Shown here: positions 1-8,051 of the stretch, one piece after another
Layout of the letters: each line of letters starts with the position of its first letter
Position numbering within the stretch: position 1 is the stretch's first letter
Origin: Pseudomonas syringae CC1557
Lineage (GTDB): Bacteria > Pseudomonadota > Gammaproteobacteria > Pseudomonadales > Pseudomonadaceae
Reading direction: 5' to 3'
NCBI RefSeq assembly: GCF_000452705.1
Contig: NZ_CP007014.1
Coordinates: 4,673,501 to 4,737,500, forward strand
DNA length: 64,000 nucleotides
The notes under the pieces: generated by a model
Told to the model about the DNA's origin: nothing
Database searches by the model: none
The model's input: only the letters and a program-made list of their open reading frames with translations
Position numbers and translations under genes: made by a program

Positions 1-17
1 CAATCAGGACTTTTCTC

Positions 18-845
18 ATGGCATCGGCTCATACCACCCAAACTCCGTTCAATCGCCTCCTGCTGACAGGTGCGGCAGGTGGCCTGGGCAAAGTATTGCG
101 CGAGACCCTGCGCCCTTACGCGAAGGTCCTGCGACTTTCCGACATCGCCGAGATGGCGCCTGCCATCGACGACAGTGAAGAAGTTCAGGTCTGCGATCTG
201 GCCGACAAGCATGCGGTACACCGCCTGATAGAAGGCGTGGACGCGATTCTGCATTTCGGTGGGGTGTCGGTCGAGCGCCCGTTCGAGGAAATCCTCGGAG
301 CCAATATCTGCGGCGTGTTCCACATCTATGAGGCGGCTCGTCGGCATGGCGTGAAACGCGTGGTCTTCGCCAGCTCCAATCATGTGATCGGTTTCTACAA
401 GCAGAACGAAACCATCGACGCGCACTCCCCCCGCCGCCCGGACAGTTACTACGGCCTGTCCAAGTCCTACGGCGAAGACATGGCAAGCTTCTACTTTGAT
501 CGCTACGGCATCGAAACCGTCAGCATCCGTATTGGCTCGTCCTTCCCTGAACCTCAGAACCGCCGAATGATGAGCACCTGGCTGAGCTTTGGCGATCTGA
601 CCCAACTCATCGAGCGCTCCCTGTATGCGCCGGATGTGGGCCATACCGTGGTTTACGGCGTGTCGGACAACAAGACGGTGTGGTGGGACAACCGCTTCGC
701 CAGCAAACTGGACTACGTGCCCAAAGACAGCTCGGAACAGTTCCGTGCCAAGGTCGACGCGCAGCCGCTACCGGCAGCCGACGATCCGGCGATGGTCTAT
801 CAGGGTGGTGCCTTCGTGGCCTCGGGGCCGTTTGGCGACCAATAA
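18..845 (+). CDS. udh: Uronate dehydrogenase (NAD-dependent)
   Basis: Oxidises D-galacturonate or D-glucuronate to the aldarolactone with NAD+, the first step of the oxidative uronate pathway. The 275-residue protein is a short-chain dehydrogenase/reductase: a Rossmann glycine motif (GAAGGLG, residues 18-24), a Ser-Ser-Asn stretch near 119-121, and the catalytic YGLSK (Tyr145, Lys149). Length and motifs match the P. syringae and Agrobacterium uronate dehydrogenases. A lactonase follows 42 bases later and a TRAP transporter after that, so the genes form one uronate/aldarate operon. The operon may begin before the window, because only 17 bases precede this start. Confidence 0.93.
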   Translation: MASAHTTQTPFNRLLLTGAAGGLGKVLRETLRPYAKVLRLSDIAEMAPAIDDSEEVQVCDLADKHAVHRLIEGVDAILHFGGVSVERPFEEILGANICGVFHIYEAARRHGVKRVVFASSNHVIGFYKQNETIDAHSPRRPDSYYGLSKSYGEDMASFYFDRYGIETVSIRIGSSFPEPQNRRMMSTWLSFGDLTQLIERSLYAPDVGHTVVYGVSDNKTVWWDNRFASKLDYVPKDSSEQFRAKVDAQPLPAADDPAMVYQGGAFVASGPFGDQ

Positions 846-887
846 ACATCGCTGCTTCCTTTCAGAAATCCGGAGACACGAATCGTC

Positions 888-1772
888 ATGGATGCCGAAC
901 TGATCGTCGATGCACAAAATGCCACGGGGGAAAGCCCGGTCTGGAGCGTTCGCGACCAGGCACTGTATTGGGTGGATATCCCGGCAGGCCGCCTGTATCG
1001 CTGGACGTGCGCCGATAACACAACGCGCAGCTGGAAAGCGCCACAGATGCTCGCCTGCATTGCCGCCGACCGCCGCGGCGGCTGGATAGCCGGGATGGAA
1101 AGCGGGATATTTCATCTGCAACCCTGCGAAGACGGCAATCTGATCAGCACGCTGTTGGTCTGCGTTGAGCACGCCCGCACAGGTATGCGCTTCAACGATG
1201 GTCGGTGCGACCGGCAAGGCCGTTTCTGGGCCGGCACCATGTTGATGGACATGGCGGCAGGTGCGGTGGTTGGTGCGATGTACCGCTACAGCGCTGGCCA
1301 GAAGACCCTGGATCCGCTGCTCCAGGACTTGATTGTCCCCAACGGTCTGGCTTTCAGCCCAGATGGCAACACGATGTACCTGTCTGACTCACACCCCAAC
1401 GTGCAAAAAATATGGGCCTTCGATTACGACACTGGCAGCGGCACGCCACACAGCCGTCGTTTGTTCGTGGACATGAACCATCACCTGGGCCGCCCCGACG
1501 GCGCGGCAATCGACGCCGACGGCTGTTACTGGATCTGCGGCAACGACGCCGGCCTGATCCATCGCTTCACGCCCAAGGGCAAACTCGACCGTTCACTGGC
1601 CGTGCCAGTGAAAAAACCTGCCATGTGTGCGTTTGGCGGCCCGAACCTGGACACCCTGTTCGTGACCTCCATTCGCCCCGGCGGCGACCTCAGCGACCAG
1701 CCACTCGCCGGTGGTGTATTCGCGTTGCAACCTGGCGTCAAAGGGCTGGAGGAAGCCACGTTCAAAGGCTGA
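888..1772 (+). CDS. SMP-30/gluconolactonase family sugar-acid lactonase
   Basis: A 294-residue SMP-30/regucalcin/gluconolactonase-like beta-propeller. The family shows in the early GESPVW metal-site motif (residues 14-19), the RFNDGRCDRQGRFWAGT block around residue 100, and PNGLAFSPDG around 148-157. Placed directly after uronate dehydrogenase, it most likely hydrolyses the galactaro- or glucarolactone that Udh makes, giving the open aldarate. That substrate is inferred from neighbours; the family also contains gluconolactonases and other sugar lactonases. No signal peptide is visible, so it should be cytoplasmic, like Udh. Confidence 0.85.
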   Translation: MDAELIVDAQNATGESPVWSVRDQALYWVDIPAGRLYRWTCADNTTRSWKAPQMLACIAADRRGGWIAGMESGIFHLQPCEDGNLISTLLVCVEHARTGMRFNDGRCDRQGRFWAGTMLMDMAAGAVVGAMYRYSAGQKTLDPLLQDLIVPNGLAFSPDGNTMYLSDSHPNVQKIWAFDYDTGSGTPHSRRLFVDMNHHLGRPDGAAIDADGCYWICGNDAGLIHRFTPKGKLDRSLAVPVKKPAMCAFGGPNLDTLFVTSIRPGGDLSDQPLAGGVFALQPGVKGLEEATFKG

Positions 1773-1828
1773 TTGCGCCTTCCGAAAATCCCATCGCTCG
1801 ACCAAAAATAACAACATCGGAGATATCC

Positions 1829-2854
1829 ATGGATTTCAAACGCAAGCTCCTCATCGCAGCACTTCCGCTGGCCTTCTGCATGTCGGGCATGGCCCAGGCA
1901 GAGGTCAAGATCAAGTTCGCCGAGGTCCACCCGGTAGGCTACGCGCCAGTTGTGGCCGAACAGAACATGGGCAAGAAACTCGAAGAGCAATCCAAAGGCG
2001 AGATCAGCTTCAAGATGTACGCGGGCGGCGTACTCGGCTCCGAGAAGGAGGTCGTCGAGCAAGTCCAGAGTGGCGCCGTGCAGATGACCCGCGTCAGCCT
2101 CGGCATCGTTGGCCCGGTCGTGCCAGACGTCAACGTCTTCAATCTGCCGTTCGTGTTCCGTGATCAGGCGCACATGCGCACGATCATCGACGGCGAGATC
2201 GGTCAGGAAATTCTCGACAAGATCACTAATTCGCAATTCAACATGGTCGCCCTGGCCTGGATGGATGGCGGCACCCGCAACCTGTACACGAAGAAACCGG
2301 TACGCCAGATTTCCGACCTCAAAGGCATGAAGATCCGCGTTCAGGGCAACCCGGTGTTCATCGAAACTATCAATGACATGGGCGGCAACGGCATCGCCAT
2401 GGCCACTGGCGAGATATTCAGTGCCCTGCAGACCGGGGTGATTGACGGTGCCGAAAACAACCCGCCCACTTATTTCCAGCACAACCATTACCAGAACGCG
2501 AAGTTCTTCACCATTACCGAACACTTGATCCTGCCCGAGCCGATCGTGATGTCGAAAACCACGTGGGACAAGCTCAACCCAGACCAACAGGTACTGGTGA
2601 AGAAGCTCGCGCGTGAAGCGCAGATGGAAGAGCGCGTGTTGTGGGACAAGTCGTCAGCCGACGCCGAGACCAAACTCAAGGCCGCAGGCGTGGAGTTCAT
2701 TACCCTGACGCCGGAGCAGAAGAAAGCCTTCTATGACGCGACCCAGCCGGTACGCGACAAATTCGGCGCCCCCTACAAGGATCTGATCAGCCGCATCGAA
2801 GCGGTCCAGACCAATCCGGCCCTGGCTGCGAATAACGCCCAAACGGCCCAATAA
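1829..2854 (+). CDS. TRAP transporter substrate-binding protein (DctP family)
   Basis: Periplasmic solute receptor of a tripartite ATP-independent transporter, 341 residues from the chosen start. It opens with a Sec signal peptide (MDFKRKLLIAALPLAFC... ending at AQA/EVK). The DctP fold shows in LKGMKIRVQGN and in the region before the conserved GALQTGVIDGAENNP-type block (here SALQTGVIDGAENN), with the Arg that usually binds the substrate carboxylate. The open frame extends to 1412, but the long upstream part overlaps the lactonase; the ATG at 1829 follows a GGAG and begins a good signal peptide. With the two membrane genes behind it and Udh before it, the likely cargo is a uronate or aldarate. 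Confidence 0.92.
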   Translation: MDFKRKLLIAALPLAFCMSGMAQAEVKIKFAEVHPVGYAPVVAEQNMGKKLEEQSKGEISFKMYAGGVLGSEKEVVEQVQSGAVQMTRVSLGIVGPVVPDVNVFNLPFVFRDQAHMRTIIDGEIGQEILDKITNSQFNMVALAWMDGGTRNLYTKKPVRQISDLKGMKIRVQGNPVFIETINDMGGNGIAMATGEIFSALQTGVIDGAENNPPTYFQHNHYQNAKFFTITEHLILPEPIVMSKTTWDKLNPDQQVLVKKLAREAQMEERVLWDKSSADAETKLKAAGVEFITLTPEQKKAFYDATQPVRDKFGAPYKDLISRIEAVQTNPALAANNAQTAQ

Positions 2855-2917
2855 GCCTGTCCGATCAAGCTGCGGGAACGAGCACGCGCTCGTTCGCCGC
2901 CGCTGTGGTGAGCCTCT

Positions 2918-3445
2918 ATGAAAAGTAATCTGTTGCGCATCAACGACACGATCTATCGCGTCTGTATCGGCATTGCGGGTCTGTCGGTACTGATCATGAC
3001 ACTGATCATTCCCTGGGGCATCTTTGCCCGCTACATCCTCGGCAGTGGTTCCAGTTGGCCGGAACCCACCGCCATTCTGCTGATGGTGGTGTTCACCTTC
3101 TTCGGCGCAGCAGCCAGCTACCGTGCCGGCGCGCACATGGCCGTCTCGATGGCCGTGGACCGCATGCCACAGCAGGTACGCCGCATTGCTGCCGTGGTGG
3201 TGCAGGTTTTGATGGCGATCGTGGCCCTGTTCATGATCTTCAAGGGTTTCAAGTTGTGCGCCACCACCTGGAATCAGTTCGTCGGCGAGCTGCCGTTTCT
3301 GCGCGTGGGCATCTCTTACCTGCCGATTCCCATCGGCGGCATCGTGACCCTGATTTTCGTGCTGGAACGGCTGTTTCTGGGTGACCAGAGTCATCGCGCA
3401 GTGATGCGCTTCGACGTCATTGAAGAAAGCGAAGGTGCCGCATAA
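2918..3445 (+). CDS. TRAP transporter small permease (DctQ family)
   Basis: A 175-residue integral membrane protein with four predicted helices (about residues 14-37, 47-66, 87-110 and 130-150), as usual for the DctQ subunit. Residues around 45-49 (SSWPEP) correspond to the conserved W-P-E signature of DctQ proteins. It joins the large permease to form the Na+-dependent transport core. It lies 63 bases after the binding protein, and its stop codon directly abuts the start of the large permease, so the three genes are co-transcribed. Confidence 0.92.
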   Translation: MKSNLLRINDTIYRVCIGIAGLSVLIMTLIIPWGIFARYILGSGSSWPEPTAILLMVVFTFFGAAASYRAGAHMAVSMAVDRMPQQVRRIAAVVVQVLMAIVALFMIFKGFKLCATTWNQFVGELPFLRVGISYLPIPIGGIVTLIFVLERLFLGDQSHRAVMRFDVIEESEGAA

Positions 3446-4726
3446 ATGGACGCTTTTATACTGTTGGGCAGCTTCATCGCACTGATCCTGATCGGCATGC
3501 CGGTGGCTTACGCGCTGGGCCTTTCAGCCTTGATCGGCGCCTGGTGGATCGATATTCCAGCCGATGCGCTGATGATCCAGATTGCTGGCGGCGTGAATAA
3601 ATTCTCGTTGCTGGCGATTCCGTTCTTTGTACTCGCCGGGGCGATCATGGCCGAAGGCGGAATGTCCCGGCGGCTGGTTGCATTTGCCGCAGTGCTGGTG
3701 GGCTTCGTGCGCGGCGGGCTGTCACTGGTCAATATCGTGGCCTCGACGTTCTTTGGCGCGATCTCGGGCTCGTCAGTGGCCGATACCGCGTCGGTCGGCT
3801 CGGTGCTGATCCCGGAAATGGAGCGTAATGGCTACCCTCGCGACTTCTCGACGGCGGTCACCGTCAGTGGCTCGGTTCAAGCGTTGTTGACGCCGCCCAG
3901 CCACAACTCGGTGTTGTACTCGCTGGCAGCAGGCGGCACGGTATCGATCGCTTCGCTGTTCATGGCGGGTATCCTGCCGGGCCTGCTGCTCAGCGCCGTG
4001 ATGATGGGCCTGTGCATGATCTTCGCGCGCAAGCGTAACTACCCCAAGGGCGAAGTAGTGCCGTTGCGTCAGGCGCTGAAAATTGCCGGTGAAGCACTTT
4101 GGGGCATGATGGCTATGGTCATCATCCTCGGCGGTATCCTGTCGGGTATCTTCACCGCCACCGAGTCGGCCGCAATTGCCGTACTGTGGGCGTTCTTCGT
4201 CACCATGTTCATCTACCGCGACTACAAATGGCGCGACCTGCCCAAGCTGATGCACCGGGCGGCACGCACCATTTCCATCGTGATGATCCTGATCGGTTTC
4301 GCCGCCAGCTTCGGTTACATCCTGACGCTGATGGAAATCCCGATGAAGATCACGACAGCGTTCCTGACCCTGTCGGATAACCGTTACGTGATCCTGATGT
4401 GCATCAACGTCATGTTGCTGCTGCTGGGCACTGTGATGGACATGGCGCCGCTGATTCTGATCCTGACCCCGATTCTGCTGCCGGTCATCGTCGGTGTCGG
4501 TATCGACCCGGTGCATTTCGGCATGATCATGCTGGTCAATCTGGGGATCGGACTGATCACACCGCCGGTGGGCGCGGTGCTGTTCGTGGGTGCTGCAGTG
4601 GGTAAGGTCACCATCGAAGCCACAGTGAAAGCGCTGGTGCCCTTCTACATTGCCCTGTTCCTGGTGCTGATGCTGGTGACCTACGTTCCGGCCATCTCGC
4701 TGTGGCTGCCGAGCGTCGTGCTCTGA
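3446..4726 (+). CDS. TRAP transporter large permease (DctM family)
   Basis: A 426-residue, strongly hydrophobic protein with about twelve membrane segments, the usual size for DctM. Family signs are the early IGMPVAYALG segment, SGSSVADTASVGSVLIPEM around 110-128, and LGIGLITPPVGAVLFV near 370-385, the re-entrant loops that form the Na+ and substrate path. It starts on the base after the DctQ stop. It completes a DctPQM transporter that, from the neighbouring Udh and lactonase, should import uronic or aldaric acids such as pectin breakdown products. Confidence 0.94.
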   Translation: MDAFILLGSFIALILIGMPVAYALGLSALIGAWWIDIPADALMIQIAGGVNKFSLLAIPFFVLAGAIMAEGGMSRRLVAFAAVLVGFVRGGLSLVNIVASTFFGAISGSSVADTASVGSVLIPEMERNGYPRDFSTAVTVSGSVQALLTPPSHNSVLYSLAAGGTVSIASLFMAGILPGLLLSAVMMGLCMIFARKRNYPKGEVVPLRQALKIAGEALWGMMAMVIILGGILSGIFTATESAAIAVLWAFFVTMFIYRDYKWRDLPKLMHRAARTISIVMILIGFAASFGYILTLMEIPMKITTAFLTLSDNRYVILMCINVMLLLLGTVMDMAPLILILTPILLPVIVGVGIDPVHFGMIMLVNLGIGLITPPVGAVLFVGAAVGKVTIEATVKALVPFYIALFLVLMLVTYVPAISLWLPSVVL

Positions 4727-4810
4727 AGCCTGTCGCTGCCATACCTCCGGAGCCCTGCAAAGGGCTCCGGTGCGCAACGTCTGTTGTCCAGCCAAGGAGG
4801 CTGGTTGCGT

Positions 4811-5779
4811 ATGCCCACCCCTGCCCTGTTTCCCCGTCACATTGCCGTGCTGATCCTCGCGCTGCTGGCCTGCTCGTTTGCCGGCAATCATATTGCAGCG
4901 CGTATCGCTTTCGACCACGACACCGGCCTGCTGCTGGCCATCCTTTGTCGCTCTGGCGTGACATTGCTGGTCCTGACCAGCCTGGTGCTGTGGCAACGTG
5001 AAAAAATTAGCCTGCCGGCCAGCACCTGGCGCTGGCAACTGCTGCTCGGGTTGCTGATCGCAACCCAGAGTTTTTGTATCTACTCGGCGGTGGCGCGCAT
5101 TCCGGTGGCCCTGGCGCTGCTGGTGGTCAATGTCTCGCCGATTCTGCTGGCGTTGCTGAGCTGGGCACTGGGCGGTACCAGGCCTACGCGGCGTGCAGCA
5201 GGCCTGATGGGGCTGATTCTGTTTGGCTTGACGCTGGCGCTGGACGTGCCACAGCGCTTGTCAAACCCGGGCAGCAGCGAGCCGCAATGGCTGGAGGGCA
5301 TCGCTTACGCGTCTACCGCCGCGGTGGTGTTCGCGTTTGCGCTGTGGATTACCGATAACAAACTGTCGAGCATGCGCGGCAGCGTACGCAGCATGCTGAC
5401 CATGGCCGTGGTGTTTGTGGTCGCCGCCGTTGCAGGCAGCAGCGGCGTGTTGCCCGGCGGCGTGGATCTGCCGACGAGTCAGGTCGGCTGGACCGCACTG
5501 ACCAGTCTGGTGCTGCTTTACGGGCTGGGCTTTTCGCTGCTGTTCATCTGCATGGCGCGTCTGGACATCAGCCGCAATGCCCCGGTGATGAACATCGAAC
5601 CGGTGGCGAGCCTGTTGTTTGGCTGGCTGATTCTGGACCAGTTGCTCAGCGGCGGCCAGGTCATCGGCGGGCTGATCGTCGTCAGTGGCATTGTCCTGCT
5701 CACCTGGCGCCGCGCCACCCCGCCGCCTCAAACCTCCACCAAGGTGTTGCATCATGCCCGTGAACATTCTGACCCTTGA
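4811..5779 (+). CDS. EamA/DMT-superfamily transporter
   Basis: A ten-helix drug/metabolite transporter of 322 residues made of two EamA repeats of about five helices each. The start at 4811 is chosen because AAGGAGG lies ten bases upstream; the frame is open to 4784 but that part would contain the ribosome site. DMT proteins export amino acids, sugars or other small metabolites; the cargo cannot be read from the sequence. It sits between the TRAP genes and an aldose epimerase and overlaps the epimerase by 26 bases, so it is probably part of the sugar-acid operon. Confidence 0.85.
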   Translation: MPTPALFPRHIAVLILALLACSFAGNHIAARIAFDHDTGLLLAILCRSGVTLLVLTSLVLWQREKISLPASTWRWQLLLGLLIATQSFCIYSAVARIPVALALLVVNVSPILLALLSWALGGTRPTRRAAGLMGLILFGLTLALDVPQRLSNPGSSEPQWLEGIAYASTAAVVFAFALWITDNKLSSMRGSVRSMLTMAVVFVVAAVAGSSGVLPGGVDLPTSQVGWTALTSLVLLYGLGFSLLFICMARLDISRNAPVMNIEPVASLLFGWLILDQLLSGGQVIGGLIVVSGIVLLTWRRATPPPQTSTKVLHHAREHSDP

Positions 5780-6662
5780 AGATGGCGTGACCCGCCTCAG
5801 CGTGGCCCCTGAAATCGGCGGCAGTGTCGTCAACTGGAGCGTATTGGCAAGCGGCCAGCCCTTGCTGCGTTCAAGCAACGACGATGCACTGGCGGCCTGC
5901 ACGCCGCGTCGACTGGCCTGCTACCCGCTGGCGCCCTGGTCGAACCGGATTGGCAACGGCGGGTTCGACACGCCAGACGGCTGGCTGGCGTTGACACCCA
6001 ACAGCGCCAACGACCCGCTGCCGATTCATGGCAGTGCCTGGCAGCAAGCCTGGACGGTCGTCGAGCAGACGCCACGGCAAGTCTGCCTGCAACTCGACAG
6101 TCTGATCCCCTTTGCCTATCGCGCTGAACTGCGCTACACCCTGCACGACGGCCAACTGAGCATCGAACTGACCACTACTCACTTGGACAATCGCGCCGCC
6201 TGGCATGGGCTGGGCTTGCACCCTTATTTGCCTCGCACAGCCCATACGCGCCTACAGACCAACGCCGCACAGGTCTGGCTGTGCGACGAAAGCGGATTGC
6301 CCACCGCCTTGCAGGACCTTCCCCCCGAATGGGACTTCCAGCACAGCCGCGCCTTGCCCGACACGCGCCTCGACAATGGCTTCACCGGCTGGGATGGCCG
6401 CAGCATCATCAGCCAACCGGACCTGGGCTATGAACTGCATTGCCAGGCCACCGACAGCGACTACTTTCTGGTCTTTTGCCCGCCGGGGCTGGATTTCTTC
6501 TGTTTCGAGCCGGTCAGCCACCCGGTCAACGCCCATCACTTGCCAGGCCATCCGGGATTGAAGCTGCTGCGGCATGGAGAGTCGATGCGGCTGGGGGTCA
6601 GTCTGACCTACAAGGCTTCCAGCACAGTGCAATGTGAAACATCACGGAAAAATGACTGTTGA
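5754..6662 (+). CDS. Aldose 1-epimerase family protein (galactose mutarotase-like)
   Basis: A 302-residue galactose-mutarotase superfamily protein. The NRIGNGGF block near residue 64, PIHGSAW near 90, and HGLGLHPYLPR around 156-166 supply the Arg and His residues typical of the fold; a late Glu in FCFEPVSHPVNA is the usual catalytic base region. It should interconvert alpha and beta anomers of a sugar or sugar acid. The ATG at 5754 follows AAGGTG and lies within the end of the transporter gene, suggesting translational coupling; a longer frame from 5685 has no better start. Being last in the uronate cluster, it may speed anomer exchange of incoming uronates. Confidence 0.87.
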   Translation: MPVNILTLEDGVTRLSVAPEIGGSVVNWSVLASGQPLLRSSNDDALAACTPRRLACYPLAPWSNRIGNGGFDTPDGWLALTPNSANDPLPIHGSAWQQAWTVVEQTPRQVCLQLDSLIPFAYRAELRYTLHDGQLSIELTTTHLDNRAAWHGLGLHPYLPRTAHTRLQTNAAQVWLCDESGLPTALQDLPPEWDFQHSRALPDTRLDNGFTGWDGRSIISQPDLGYELHCQATDSDYFLVFCPPGLDFFCFEPVSHPVNAHHLPGHPGLKLLRHGESMRLGVSLTYKASSTVQCETSRKNDC

Positions 6663-6680
6663 TCCACTCATCGCATCCTG

Positions 6681-6708
6681 TGATCCATCCCCTCTCCATC
6701 TTCGTAAC
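6681..6708 (+). promoter_or_regulatory. Candidate ECF (RpoE/ChrR-type) autoregulated promoter
   Basis: TGATCC (6681-6686), a 16-base spacer, then CGTAAC (6703-6708). This matches the TGATCC / CGTA-type promoter associated with ChrR-controlled ECF sigma factors. The implied transcript start near 6715 lies about 45 bases before the sigma-factor start at 6759, so it fits an autoregulated promoter. Another TGATCC occurs at 6660-6665, overlapping the epimerase stop. Confidence 0.55.
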
Positions 6709-6758
6709 ATCTATGACCCGCGAACCAATACCAGACAATGGTGATCAGAAGGTGGATC

Positions 6759-7367
6759 ATGAGTATTACTGCCAGTCTCAGGACCTTCTGTCACTTGTCC
6801 AACCCGCACAGCGATTCGCCGATAACCCGACTTTGGATCGAAGAAGTCGCCGCCGTGGCCCGCAAGAGGGACCGCGACAGCTTCATGCGCATCTACGATC
6901 ACTTCGCTCCGCGTTTGCTGCGTTATTTGACGGGGTTGAATGTGCCCGAAGGGCAGGCTGAAGAGCTGGTGCAGGAGGTGCTGCTGAAACTGTGGCACAA
7001 GGCCGAGTCATTCGACCCGAGCAAAGCCAGCCTGGGGACCTGGCTGTTCCGTATAGCGCGCAATATGTACATCGACAGCGTGCGCAAGGATCGTGGCTGG
7101 GTGCAGGTACAAAATTCGCTAGAGCAACTCGAGCGTCTGGAGGCCCCGGTCGACAGAACGCTCGATTACAGCCAGCGACAAGAACATCAATTGAACGCTG
7201 CCATCCAGAACCTGCCCACCGATCAGGCCAAAGTGTTGCGAATGTCTTATTTCGAAGCGCTCAGCCACCGGGAAATTTCCGAACGCTTGAATATGCCGCT
7301 GGGCACGGTGAAGTCGTGCTTGCGTCTGGCCTTTCAAAAGCTGCGTTCAGGGATGGAGGAGTCATGA
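6759..7367 (+). CDS. ECF RNA polymerase sigma factor, ChrR-partnered (RpoE/SigK-like)
   Basis: A 202-residue extracytoplasmic-function sigma factor. Region 2 holds DSFMRIYDHFAPRLLRYL and AEELVQEVLLKLWHKA...LGTWLFRIARNMYID; region 4 holds LPTDQAKVLRMSYFEALSHREISERLNMPLGTVKSCLRLA, the helix-turn-helix for the -35 element. The ATG at 6759 has AAGGTGG just before it and is preferred to the GTG at 6738. Its stop overlaps the start of a ChrR-type anti-sigma gene (ATGATG), the usual pairing. In Rhodobacter this pair answers singlet oxygen; the same role here is inference. Confidence 0.92.
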   Translation: MSITASLRTFCHLSNPHSDSPITRLWIEEVAAVARKRDRDSFMRIYDHFAPRLLRYLTGLNVPEGQAEELVQEVLLKLWHKAESFDPSKASLGTWLFRIARNMYIDSVRKDRGWVQVQNSLEQLERLEAPVDRTLDYSQRQEHQLNAAIQNLPTDQAKVLRMSYFEALSHREISERLNMPLGTVKSCLRLAFQKLRSGMEES

Positions 7368-8029
7368 TGGGCCCATTGCATCATCCGGATGACGCGACGC
7401 TGATCAGCTATGCATCAGGGGCGCTGTCGCAGGTCATCTCTCTGGTCACCGCCGCGCATCTGGAGCGCTGCGCCGAATGCAGAGCGCGGCTCAGGCAGGC
7501 AGAGCAGATCGGCGGCGCATTGATGCAGCGCAACACCAGTACGGTGGTACCGCTCAAAGGTCGCTCGGCGATGCTGGCGCGTCTGGATGAACAGGTCATG
7601 AACGCTGAACCGTCAATGCATTCAATGCCTGCGGCCAACCAGGACCCGGACCTGCTGCCGACCTGCATGCAGGCGCATTTTGGCCGCCACCTGAGCGAGT
7701 TGAAATGGAAGACCCTGATCCCCGGCGTGCAGCGCGTACGCGCCAAAGGCATCGAGCACGGTAACCTCATTTTGCTGAAAATCGCACCGGGCGTCAGCAT
7801 GCCGGTTCACAGCCATGAAAGCGGCGAAATGACCATGGTTCTCAAGGGTGCTTATCACGACGTGCAGGGAGAATTCGGACTGGGAGATGTGGCCGATCTG
7901 GACAGCCATATCCAGCACCAGCCGATTGCCTACCCGGACCGGGAATGCATCTGCGTGCTGGCCGCCGAATCAAAGCTGCGCTTTCATGGGCTGCTGGCGA
8001 GGATGATGCAGCCGTTTTTCGGGATTTGA
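7364..8029 (+). CDS. chrR: ChrR-like zinc-binding anti-sigma factor with cupin domain
   Basis: A 221-residue anti-sigma factor. The N-terminal zinc domain carries His7, His32, Cys36 and Cys39 (HPDD ... HLERCAEC), matching the H-H-C-C pattern of Rhodobacter ChrR. The C-terminal cupin shows HSHESGE near residues 147-153 and a later His (IQHQP), the likely second metal site and the sensing part. The start overlaps the sigma stop codon, so the two should be made in balanced amounts. It would hold the sigma factor inactive until stress, in Rhodobacter singlet oxygen, triggers release. It ends 22 bases before the convergent aroA. Confidence 0.9.
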   Translation: MMGPLHHPDDATLISYASGALSQVISLVTAAHLERCAECRARLRQAEQIGGALMQRNTSTVVPLKGRSAMLARLDEQVMNAEPSMHSMPAANQDPDLLPTCMQAHFGRHLSELKWKTLIPGVQRVRAKGIEHGNLILLKIAPGVSMPVHSHESGEMTMVLKGAYHDVQGEFGLGDVADLDSHIQHQPIAYPDRECICVLAAESKLRFHGLLARMMQPFFGI

Positions 8030-8051
8030 AAAACGGCCACTGCCACGGCTT

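Noticed and set aside
1412..1828. 139-codon extension of the TRAP binding protein
   Set aside because: It overlaps the lactonase gene and would bury the signal peptide.
4784..4810. Longer start of the EamA transporter
   Set aside because: The stretch contains the AAGGAGG ribosome site for the ATG at 4811.
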